Assembly: GCF_025215495.1 (NCBI RefSeq)
Contig: NZ_CP104302.1
Span: 3,596,001 to 3,660,000, forward strand
Direction: 5' to 3'
Length of the DNA stretch: 64,000 bases
Source of the DNA: Mycolicibacterium brumae
Lineage (GTDB): Bacteria; Actinomycetota; Actinomycetes; Mycobacteriales; Mycobacteriaceae
Shown here: in pieces, positions 57,269 through 64,000 of the stretch
Layout: each line of letters begins with the position of its first letter
Numbering within the stretch: the first letter of the stretch is position 1
Notes under the pieces: generated by a model
The model's database searches: none
Told to the model about the DNA's origin: nothing
The model's input: only the letters and a program-made list of their open reading frames with translations
Made by a program: the position numbers and the translations under genes

Positions 57269-59131
57269 TCAGCCCCCGCTGTGGTCGGGCACCTGGATCG
57301 GGATCGGGATCGGCAAGCCCGGGATGTTCAGATGCGTCGTCGTCATCCGCGTCGTGGTGGTCGTCGTCGGCACGGTCGTGGTCGTCGTCGGCTGCGTCGT
57401 CGTGGTGGTCGGCGGCGTGGTGGTGGGTTCCGGCGTGGTGGTCGTCGGCTCCGGAGTCGTGGTCGTGGGCTCCGGCGTCGTGGTGGTCGGCTCCGGAGGC
57501 GGCGGCTCCGCCGTCGTCGGCGGGGTCCACACCGTGGTCGGCGCCGGCGGCGGTGGCGGCGCGGGCTCCTCACTCGGCGGCGGGGGTGGCGGTTCTTCGC
57601 TGGTCACCGGTGGCGGTTCGACGGTGGTGGTGGGCGCCGGGGTGTCCTCGATGGGTTTGGCGTCGTTGGCCAGGTTGTAGACCACCGCGCCGAACGCGAA
57701 CAACGCGACCACGCCGGCGCCCGCGACCGCCAGACCCGGTATCCGGGATCGGCGGGCCGGGGCCGCGACGATGGGCCCGTCGTCGTCGAAGTCGACGCGC
57801 GGACGCGCGCCGTCGGGGCGGTACGGGTTCTCCGCGGCGTCGTAGTCGCTCTGATAGTCCCCGCCCTGGTAGGGCAGCGGGTCGCCGATCGCGTCCGCGT
57901 CCTCCGACCAGGCCAGCGCCTGACGGGCCTGCGTGTCGCCGGCGGCGGGCGAGCTGGCGGTGCTGGCGTCGGCGACGGCCGGGGCCAGACCGGTGGCGGC
58001 GTCCGGGGCGACGGGCGCCAGGCCGGTGGCCGCATCGGGGGCCACCGGCGCGGGGCCGGTGGGGGCGTCGGCCGACGGGCCGCGGGCGGCCATCACCGCC
58101 GCGCCCACCGAGGCGCTCAGTTCCGGGTGCGGCGTGGTCAACACGGGCGCTTGGGACAGCTGCGAAATCTGCTGGGTGACAACGGGTATCGCGGCGCCGC
58201 CGCCGATGGTGGCGACCGCCGAAACGCGCGCCCACGGGATCCGATTGCGGTCCAGGTGCTGCTGCAGCGCGCCCAGCAAACCGGTCAACGGCTCGTCGAT
58301 CAGCGCCTCGAGTTCGGCGCGGGTGAATCGCACCTCCCGCCGCACGCCCCCGCCGATGCCGGAGTCGACCACCAGTGTGGTCGCGGACTCCGCCGACAAC
58401 CGTTCCTTGACCCGACGGCACTCCTCACGCAGGCCGGTCAGCGGGCCGACGGCCGCGGTCGCCGAGGTGTCCGCGCCCTGGCTTTCCAGGTCGGCCAGCA
58501 CCGCGGCCAGCACACCGGTGTCGATCTGATCACCGGAGAAATCCGGGTGCCGCAGCGTCTCGCCGATCGGCGCCAGCCCGGCGCCCGCGTCGACCAGGGT
58601 GATGCTGGTTCCGCTGCCACCGAAGTCCAGCAGCGCCACCACTCCCGTCGCGGGCAGCCCCGGATTGGCCTGCAGCGCGACCAGGGCGGCCGTGGCGTCG
58701 GAGACCAACCGCGGCGGCTGACGGCCGGCGGCCAGTCGCCCACCGGCCAGCGCGCGTTCCAGCGCCCGCCGCGGACCCGGACCCCAGTGCGCGGGAACCG
58801 CGACGGTCACCGGCCCGACGGGCTGGCCGCCGGGCGCCGCCATCGTGGCCAGCGCGGCAGCCAGCAACGCCTCGGCCGGGTGGGTCGAACCGTCGATCGC
58901 CACCAGCGGCACCGGGTCACCCACGCGCTCGACGAAACCGCCCAGCACCAGGCCGCTTTCGGTCAACGCCGGATTCTCGGCAGGAGCGCCCACCTCGGGC
59001 GGACGGTTGCGGAACAGGGTCAAAATCGATCGGCGGGTGACCGGCGGGTCGCCCACCCGGGCGGCCACCAGGTTCGTCGTCCCGATCGACAGTCCGACCG
59101 GGCGCGCAACACCACCGGTCGGCCCACTCAT
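57269..59131 (-). CDS. Hsp70/actin-fold membrane protein, Pro/Thr-rich (Rv0312-like)
   Basis: 620 residues. The ATPase-like region (about 1-350) has VGLSIGTTNLVAA, LLDFGGSGTSITLVD and IGGGAAIP, as in the 27.5-kb protein. Then TG[LP]AP repeats (357-384), LAWSED (406-409), DPLPYQGGDY, a basic RRSRIP, one membrane helix (about 465-486) and an outer tail of Pro and TTTPEPTTTT units ending IPGLPIPIPIQVPDHSGG. Size and composition match the Pro/Thr-rich Rv0312. The phosphate loops are looser than in DnaK, so ATP binding is plausible but hydrolysis uncertain. ATG 59131 chosen by alignment with the paralogue. Confidence 0.85.
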   Translation of the reverse strand: MSGPTGGVARPVGLSIGTTNLVAARVGDPPVTRRSILTLFRNRPPEVGAPAENPALTESGLVLGGFVERVGDPVPLVAIDGSTHPAEALLAAALATMAAPGGQPVGPVTVAVPAHWGPGPRRALERALAGGRLAAGRQPPRLVSDATAALVALQANPGLPATGVVALLDFGGSGTSITLVDAGAGLAPIGETLRHPDFSGDQIDTGVLAAVLADLESQGADTSATAAVGPLTGLREECRRVKERLSAESATTLVVDSGIGGGVRREVRFTRAELEALIDEPLTGLLGALQQHLDRNRIPWARVSAVATIGGGAAIPVVTQQISQLSQAPVLTTPHPELSASVGAAVMAARGPSADAPTGPAPVAPDAATGLAPVAPDAATGLAPAVADASTASSPAAGDTQARQALAWSEDADAIGDPLPYQGGDYQSDYDAAENPYRPDGARPRVDFDDDGPIVAAPARRSRIPGLAVAGAGVVALFAFGAVVYNLANDAKPIEDTPAPTTTVEPPPVTSEEPPPPPPSEEPAPPPPPAPTTVWTPPTTAEPPPPEPTTTTPEPTTTTPEPTTTTPEPTTTPPTTTTTQPTTTTTVPTTTTTTRMTTTHLNIPGLPIPIPIQVPDHSGG

Positions 59132-59231
59132 TCGGCCCACCCTAACGACCGCGGCGCCCCGGGGCGCGTGCGACACCCACCGCTCAGGGAGTTCTCAAGG
59201 ACCGCCGGGGTCGACGAGCGAACAGAGGGCA

Positions 59232-59888
59232 CTACTTCGCGATGGCGATCACCGCGCCCGGGCGCAGCCACTGCAGGATCCGGGTCAGCGTGTTCGCGTC
59301 GATCGCGACGCAGCCGGCGGTCGGCCCGTCACCACTTTCGTGCAGGAAGAACGCACTGCCCTTGCCTGGGGCCCGCTGACTGTTGACGCCCATCACCACC
59401 GCGTGCCCGTACTCGGGGATGTCCAGGTTCTCCGACGGCGGACCGGTGTCGAAATCGCAGGCGTCGGAACTGCACACCTGCATGGAGTTGTAGGTCGGGC
59501 TGTTGACGTCGCCGCTCCACCAGTGATTCGAGCCGACCTGCACATACGGCAGCGCGGTGCCCGGATTCGCCTTGGTGCCGAACGCCGAGTTCAGCGTGAA
59601 TACGCCCATCGGGGTCATCATCGAGCCCTCGTAGATATTCGGCGACATCCCCGCAGACCCGATCTGGGCCGGGATCGCGGCGGCGACCGGTTGCCAGCCC
59701 GCCGCGCCACGCTGCCAGACGTCCATCTTCGCCTCGGATCCGCCGACGCCGACCACCGAGATCACCTGGGTGGCGTTGCCGACCTGCGCGGCGAACCACG
59801 GCCGGTTGTCGGCCGTGGCGGGGCCGACGGTCAGCGCGGCCAGCAGCAGGACCGCAGCCGCGCAGCACATCGATCGCAGGGCAGACAT
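59232..59888 (-). CDS. Secreted L,D-transpeptidase-like protein (Rv0309-like)
   Basis: 218 residues. A signal peptide (about 1-26, CCAAAVLLLAALTVGPATA) precedes a YkuD-like domain: MSPNIYEGSMMTPMGVFTLN, YGHAVVMGVNSQR and the catalytic-type segment GDGPTAGCVAIDANTL with the Cys. The usual SHGC is GPTAGC here; the His lies upstream. Exported YkuD enzymes cross-link or remodel peptidoglycan, though Rv0309 itself is only partly studied. It is upstream of the Rv0312-like gene on the same strand, a 100-base gap apart. Confidence 0.82.
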   Translation of the reverse strand: MSALRSMCCAAAVLLLAALTVGPATADNRPWFAAQVGNATQVISVVGVGGSEAKMDVWQRGAAGWQPVAAAIPAQIGSAGMSPNIYEGSMMTPMGVFTLNSAFGTKANPGTALPYVQVGSNHWWSGDVNSPTYNSMQVCSSDACDFDTGPPSENLDIPEYGHAVVMGVNSQRAPGKGSAFFLHESGDGPTAGCVAIDANTLTRILQWLRPGAVIAIAK

Positions 59889-59988
59889 CGGTCCATGGTC
59901 TCCGCCGCCGGATCAAAGGGTCAAGTCAAGGTTGAGTCACGGTCGAAGGTGAGTACCGCGCCGGCGTCCGCGGATCTACCATTCTGAG

Positions 59989-60921
59989 ATGGCGCCGACC
60001 ATCAACGCCGATGCGGTCCGGTACCTGGAATTGCTGGGGCTGCCGCCACCACCACCGATCCCGTCGGACCCGGTGTTGGCCGGCACGGTGCTGACCGAGT
60101 GGTGGGCCCAAGTGCTGCAGTTGGCCGCCAATTGGGGTGATCCGGCCGACCTGGAGCGCGCCGCCACCGAGCAGGCCGAGCGGGATTTGAAGGCGTCCGA
60201 CGCGGCGGCGAAGTTCCCGGCCAATGAGGAGGCCTCCGCGCAGCGGATGGACGCCGTCACGCAGGGCCAGTCCGGTTCGGAGTTCGCCCAGCAGATCCCG
60301 CAGCTGATCAGCGGTCTGGTCGGCGGGATCACCGGTGGACTGGGCGGTCTGACGCAGCCGCTGAGCCAATTGCCCAGCCAGCTGGGCCAGTTCGGCCAGC
60401 AGTTGGCCGAGCAGGTGTCGGGTTCCGCAGAATCCCCGCAGGGCTACGACGAGTTGCTGCCGGAAGATCTGGGCAGCCTTGGTGAGCTGGGCGATCTGGG
60501 CGATCTGGGTGACCTCGGCCTGGGCGGCGACGAGGGGTCCGACGGCGCCTCCCCGGTCGGCGCCGCGCCGACCGCGATGCTCGGTCCGCCGCCAGCGCAG
60601 TCCGCTGCCACCGTCCCGACCTCGGCCCGGTCGTTGCCCGCGGTCACTCCCACTGCGTCGGCCCCGGCGCCGACGACGACGCCGGGTGTCGGCGGGATGC
60701 CGATGATGTCGCCGGGCCCGCTGGCGTCGGCCGCCGGGTCCACACCCGACGGCGCTCCGGCGACCAAACGGGTGAGCGCGCCGGCGGTCCGCAACGGCGC
60801 GCCGGTGCAGGGCCGGATCGACCTCCCGCCCAGCGCGCCCGCGGTCACCAAGCGGGTGGACGGCAAGGTGGTCGCCACCCGCCGGGTGGTGGCCAACCCA
60901 CCGTCGTCCCCAGATGCCTGA
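59989..60921 (+). CDS. Conserved mycobacterial protein, helical N-half, disordered C-half
   Basis: 310 residues. An N-terminal helical part contains GLPPPPPIP, a WW pair and LQLAANWGDPADLERAATEQ. A Gly/Leu/Gln-rich amphipathic stretch (about 105-145, GLVGGITGGLGGLTQPL) is followed by LGDLGDLGDLGL repeats. The tail is disordered Pro/Ala/Thr with KRVSAPAVRNGAPVQG and VTKRVDGKVVATRRVV. No enzyme signature or signal peptide. The tail resembles mycobacterial proteins that associate with ESX substrates, but that is a weak impression. ATG 59989. Confidence 0.65.
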   Translation: MAPTINADAVRYLELLGLPPPPPIPSDPVLAGTVLTEWWAQVLQLAANWGDPADLERAATEQAERDLKASDAAAKFPANEEASAQRMDAVTQGQSGSEFAQQIPQLISGLVGGITGGLGGLTQPLSQLPSQLGQFGQQLAEQVSGSAESPQGYDELLPEDLGSLGELGDLGDLGDLGLGGDEGSDGASPVGAAPTAMLGPPPAQSAATVPTSARSLPAVTPTASAPAPTTTPGVGGMPMMSPGPLASAAGSTPDGAPATKRVSAPAVRNGAPVQGRIDLPPSAPAVTKRVDGKVVATRRVVANPPSSPDA

Positions 60922-60953
60922 CCGAGGCGCGCCTCGCGGATAGGGTTTGCGCT

Positions 60954-62465
60954 ATGGCACGCGCGCTGCAGAAAACCGGTGGATACCTGCGGAACACCCG
61001 CGGTTACCAGGAGATCACCCGAGGATTGGGCACCCTGGACCAGGAGATTTTCGACGCGGTGGCCGGCTCCGAAACCCCGCTGCTGGACGCGGTGCTGCCG
61101 CCGCTGACTCGGGCCGCAGACCACTCCAAACTCTGGATGGGCATCGCCGCGGCGCTGGCGGCGTCCGGCAAACCGTCGCTGCGCCGCGGCGCGGTTCGCG
61201 GCCTGATCACCCTTGGGGTCACCAGCCTGGTGGCCAATCAGGGCTCCAAGCGACTGCACCGCCGGGAGCGGCCGGGCCTCGCCTCGGTGCCGCTGCCGCG
61301 CCGGATTCGCCGTCGCTACCCGACGTCGAGTTCCTTCCCGTCCGGGCATTCGGCCAGCGCCGCCGCGTTCGCGCTGGGAGTGGGCCTGGAGAGTCCGCCG
61401 GCCGGGCTGGTGATCGGCGGCCTGGCCGGTCTGGTCGGGTTGTCGCGGATCTACACCGGCGCGCACTACCCCGGCGACGTGCTGGCCGGGTTCGGCATCG
61501 GCGCGACCATCGCGGTGCTGGGCGCCAAACTCGTTCCGCCGGTGGTGGAGGCCAAGCTGCCGCGCACCGAGCCATTGCTGGTCGACACGCCGGCGCGGCC
61601 CGACGGCGCCGGCGTGGTGCTGGTGGTCAACCCGGCGTCCGGCAGCGGCACCGGTGAGCGGGTGCTGCAGCAGGTCCGCGACGAGCTGCCGGCGGTCGAG
61701 ATCGTCGAGCTCGGCCCGCAGGACGACGTGTCGCAGGTGCTCCGCTCGGCGGCCGCGCGCGCCGAGGTGCTCGGCATCGCCGGTGGTGACGGCACCGTCA
61801 GCGCCGCCGCGGCGGTCGCCCTCGAGGTGGGCAAACCGCTGGCGGTGTTCCCGGCCGGCACCTTCAACCATTTCGCCAAGGACATCGGCTGCCCCACCCC
61901 CGCGCGGACCATCGCCGCGATCCGGGCCGGCTCGGTGTCCAAGGTGGACCTGATCCGGCTCAACGGCACGAACATCATCGTCAACACCGCGAGCATCGGG
62001 GCCTACCCGCAATTCGTCGCCCGCCGGGAACGGCACGAGAAGCAGGTCGGCAAACCGCTGGCCGGCGCGTACGCGCTGTGGCAGACGATGCGCAACGAGC
62101 CGCCGGTGCGGATCCGCTACGACGACAAGACCGTCGAGACGTCGCTGTTCTTCATCGGCAATTCGATCTACCTGCCGTCGGGCTTCGCCCCGTCGGTGCG
62201 CTCCCGGATGGACGACGGTCTGATCGACGTCCGGATGCTGGAGGTCGGTCAGCCGTGGGCGCGGTTCCGCATCTTCGGCGCGCTGGTCCTGGGCCGGCTG
62301 ACCCGCAGCAAGCTGTACCACGAGTTGCAGGTGCCGGAATTCTCCTTCGCCGCGGTCGACGGGCCCACCCCGGTCGCGCACGACGGCGAGGTGGGGGCCG
62401 CGCTGCCGGAGGCGACGTTCACGTCGCTGTATCGGGCGCTGCCGGTGTACCGCTGGCTGAGCTGA
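60954..62465 (+). CDS. Fused PAP2 phosphatase / diacylglycerol-kinase-like protein
   Basis: 503 residues, two enzymes in one chain. Residues about 20-205 form a PAP2 phosphatase with KRLHRRERP, SSFPSGHSASAAAFA and SRIYTGAHYPGDVLAG, spanning the membrane. Residues about 220-500 form a DAGK/YegS lipid-kinase domain with VLVVNPASGSGTGERVL, GGDGTVSAAA and FPAGTFNHFAKDIG. Linking a lipid-phosphate phosphatase to a lipid kinase suggests local turnover of phosphatidic acid or polyprenyl phosphate. The 3' end overlaps the convergent PAP2 gene by 47 bases. Confidence 0.9.
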   Translation: MARALQKTGGYLRNTRGYQEITRGLGTLDQEIFDAVAGSETPLLDAVLPPLTRAADHSKLWMGIAAALAASGKPSLRRGAVRGLITLGVTSLVANQGSKRLHRRERPGLASVPLPRRIRRRYPTSSSFPSGHSASAAAFALGVGLESPPAGLVIGGLAGLVGLSRIYTGAHYPGDVLAGFGIGATIAVLGAKLVPPVVEAKLPRTEPLLVDTPARPDGAGVVLVVNPASGSGTGERVLQQVRDELPAVEIVELGPQDDVSQVLRSAAARAEVLGIAGGDGTVSAAAAVALEVGKPLAVFPAGTFNHFAKDIGCPTPARTIAAIRAGSVSKVDLIRLNGTNIIVNTASIGAYPQFVARRERHEKQVGKPLAGAYALWQTMRNEPPVRIRYDDKTVETSLFFIGNSIYLPSGFAPSVRSRMDDGLIDVRMLEVGQPWARFRIFGALVLGRLTRSKLYHELQVPEFSFAAVDGPTPVAHDGEVGAALPEATFTSLYRALPVYRWLS

Positions 62466-63102
62466 CCGGCCCACCGCGGGCGCCCCGCGGCGGGCACAAC
62501 CACAGGCACAGCGCCAGGTAGAGGTAGCCGAGCGCCCACCCGGCCAGCACATCGGAGGGGTGGTGCACGTTGAGCACCACCCGGCCCAGGCCGATCGCGA
62601 CGACCAGGCCGATGCCCAGCCACACCACCGTGTTGCGCCACCGCGGCGGCACGTAGCGCCCGTACACGATCAGCAGGGCGAACACGATCACCAGCAAACC
62701 CAGGGCGTGCCCTGACGGGAACGACGTGTTGTGCGCGGACACCATCTGGGTGACCGGCCGGGGCCGGTCGCCCAGGGCCTTCGCCCCCTCGGTGACCAGC
62801 CCGCTGAGCTCCACGCTGAGCACCAGGAACCACGCCGTGGAAAAGTTGCGCCGCGCCAGCTCCCGGACGATGAGCACCAGCGCCAGCACGCGCAATGCCG
62901 TCGGCGAGAAGACGATGCAGAACACATCCCAGCCGGTCACCCACCACGGGCGACTGTCGGCGACCCGGACGAACAGGTTCAGCGCGGCGTCATCGGCCCG
63001 GTTCAGCCACTCCCAGTCCTGCGTCCAGCCGAGCCACAGCACGGCGTAGAGCACGGCGGCGGCCAGCAGCGAACCGGCGGTGAGAAGTCTGCGGCGAGTC
63101 AC
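62419..63102 (-). CDS. PAP2-family membrane phosphatase
   Basis: 227 residues, about six helices. The three PAP2 motifs are present: [18 protein letters not shown] and [16 protein letters not shown]. It is a candidate undecaprenyl/decaprenyl-diphosphate or phosphatidate phosphatase facing the periplasm. The Pro/Gly-rich C-terminus is encoded opposite the end of the PAP2-kinase gene. Its ATG overlaps the tam stop (ATGA), so it is co-translated with tam. Confidence 0.92.
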   Translation of the reverse strand: MTRRRLLTAGSLLAAAVLYAVLWLGWTQDWEWLNRADDAALNLFVRVADSRPWWVTGWDVFCIVFSPTALRVLALVLIVRELARRNFSTAWFLVLSVELSGLVTEGAKALGDRPRPVTQMVSAHNTSFPSGHALGLLVIVFALLIVYGRYVPPRWRNTVVWLGIGLVVAIGLGRVVLNVHHPSDVLAGWALGYLYLALCLWLCPPRGARGGPVSSASGTPAAPDTAT

Positions 63103-63866
63103 TCGCTCACCTGTGCCACCACGAACACCCGGCGGAACGGGAAGAACGTCGTCCCGTCCGGCCGCGCGGGGTACGCCTCGGCGAGCAGCGGGATGATCGC
63201 CCGGCGGAACTCCGCCCAGGCGTCTTCCGGCAGCCGGGCCCGCACATCGGTCAGCGCGGTGCCGGAGATCCAGTCCAGCACCGGAGTCTCGCCGCGCAGC
63301 TCATGGATGTAGGTGGTCTCCCAGGCGTCGGCGACGCAGCCCGCGTCGGTGAGCGCGGCGGCGTAACCGGCCGGGGTGTCCACGACCTCACCGGTGCGGA
63401 ACGCCATATCGCGCAGCGCGTCGGCGAACTCGGGGTAGCCGGCGACGGTGCGCACGGCCCGGTGCGACGGCGCGTCGAAGTTGCCTGGCACCTGCATCGC
63501 GAGCCAGGATCCGGGCGCGAGTTCGCCGGCCCACCGGGTCAGCAGCTCGGTGTGGCCGGGGATCCACTGCAGCACCGCGTTGGCCAGCACGACATCGGTG
63601 TCCGGCGCGGGACGCCACTGCGCGACGTCGCCGAGCTGGGCGTCGACGCCGCGCTCGCGGGCGGCGGCCACCATCTCCGGGGAGCTGTCGATCGCCTCGA
63701 TGGCGGCGTCGGGCCAGCGTCTCGGCAACGCCGCCGTCAGGTTCCCCGGGCCGCAGCCCAGGTCGACGACGCGCCGGGGTTCGGTGGCGCCGACGCGCGC
63801 GAGCAGGTCGAAGAACGGCCGACCGCGCTGGTCGGCGAAGGCCAGATAGCTGTCCGGATTCCACAT
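63099..63866 (-). CDS. tam: Trans-aconitate 2-methyltransferase Tam
   Basis: 255 residues. Class I SAM-dependent fold: [18 protein letters not shown] at the N-terminus, [15 protein letters not shown] (motif I), [32 protein letters not shown] and late [10 protein letters not shown], as in Tam. It methylates trans-aconitate, a side-product of the TCA cycle, to limit aconitase inhibition. The start at 63866 gives the family MWNP N-terminus; an ATG three codons upstream (63875) has a better GGGGA. The following PAP2 gene overlaps its stop. Confidence 0.9.
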   Translation of the reverse strand: MWNPDSYLAFADQRGRPFFDLLARVGATEPRRVVDLGCGPGNLTAALPRRWPDAAIEAIDSSPEMVAAARERGVDAQLGDVAQWRPAPDTDVVLANAVLQWIPGHTELLTRWAGELAPGSWLAMQVPGNFDAPSHRAVRTVAGYPEFADALRDMAFRTGEVVDTPAGYAAALTDAGCVADAWETTYIHELRGETPVLDWISGTALTDVRARLPEDAWAEFRRAIIPLLAEAYPARPDGTTFFPFRRVFVVAQVSE

Positions 63867-63946
63867 GGCATCCATCGTCCCCGACGAGGGAAGGGTGCGG
63901 CGGTGTTCCCTCGGCCAGGCGCCTCCCGGCGATAGCATCGGGAACC

Positions 63947-64000
63947 GTGGCCGCCGAGCACGCCGTCGAAGATCCGCTGGAACCGCCGCTGCCGATGCCG
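63947..64000 (+). CDS. Possible 5' end of a divergent gene (cut by window)
   Basis: From the GTG at 63947 the frame stays open to the window end, reading [17 protein letters not shown] after the start. It is divergent from tam with about 80 bases between. Too short to assign. The start is chosen only because the interval upstream looks promoter-like (ATAGCAT near 63932). Confidence 0.3.
   Translation, partial: MAAEHAVEDPLEPPLPMP

Overview
This is a high-GC actinobacterial chromosome segment that reads as a mycobacterium, probably Mycolicibacterium-like. The evidence is gene content and order. From memory of the M. tuberculosis genome, counterparts of clpB and the Rv0385 flavohaemoglobin, dnaK-grpE-dnaJ-hspR, iniB-iniA-iniC, the LuxR/STAND ATPase IniR (Rv0339c), etfD (Rv0338c), aspC (Rv0337c), rmlA, udgA, dcd, Rv0320, Rv0312, Rv0309 and tam (Rv0294) all occur here in a related order. 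No database search was possible; assignments rest on motifs, lengths and neighbourhood.

Layout. 0-6.4 kb: a propeller-repeat relic, a LemA-type protein, ClpB (minus) with an HspR/HAIR operator, two alpha/beta hydrolases and a GAP-family membrane protein. 6.4-14.3 kb: a flavohaemoglobin-like reductase whose stop overlaps the start of a TetR gene, then a TetR operator and a tightly packed catabolic operon (amino-acid dehydrogenase, ThDP decarboxylase, NDP-forming CoA ligase, acyl-CoA dehydrogenase). 14.3-18.5 kb: the dnaK-grpE-dnaJ-hspR operon, with two HAIR operators around a TTGACA promoter. 18.9-21.3 kb: a lipoprotein, an LLM-class oxidoreductase and a Thr-rich membrane protein.

21.4-31.8 kb is the iniBAC/iniR region. 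iniB, iniA and iniC lie on the minus strand, but iniA and iniC are separated by an opposed membrane-protein gene. Next come an IniB-N-domain protein and, on the plus strand, an Hsp70/actin-like membrane protein directly abutting iniR. TTAGGGG-type inverted and direct repeats occur on both sides of the IniB-N gene. 32-38.4 kb: etfD with a long repetitive C-terminus and palindromic operators, a secreted protein, aspC and a YibE/F membrane protein. 38.4-44.1 kb: a minus-strand set of nucleotide-sugar genes (udgA, rmlA) with two small enzymes, a DUF7159-like membrane protein and dcd.

44.2-48 kb looks like a decayed island: a long inverted repeat, a DUF559-like gene, tRNA-Gly(CCC), an integrase lacking its N-terminus, a C-terminal fragment of a flavin monooxygenase, and a quinone oxidoreductase with a one-base frameshift. 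48-55.3 kb: envelope genes (an Rv0320-like exported protein, a zinc-ribbon membrane protein, a second DUF7159-like protein, and an RDD/DUF6777/polytopic-membrane operon). 55.8-64 kb: WS/DGAT, a second Hsp70-like membrane protein (Rv0312-like), an L,D-transpeptidase-like protein, PAP2/diacylglycerol-kinase enzymes and trans-aconitate methyltransferase.

The most interesting signal is a set of four single-pass membrane proteins, at 27.5, 41.7, 49.3 and 57.3 kb. Each has an actin/Hsp70-like or DUF7159-like cytoplasmic region, a juxtamembrane LA[WY]S motif, one membrane helix and a long low-complexity outer tail. Three of them also carry repeated TGLAP-type linkers. One is apparently co-transcribed with iniR, which suggests an envelope-sensing system broader than iniBAC alone.
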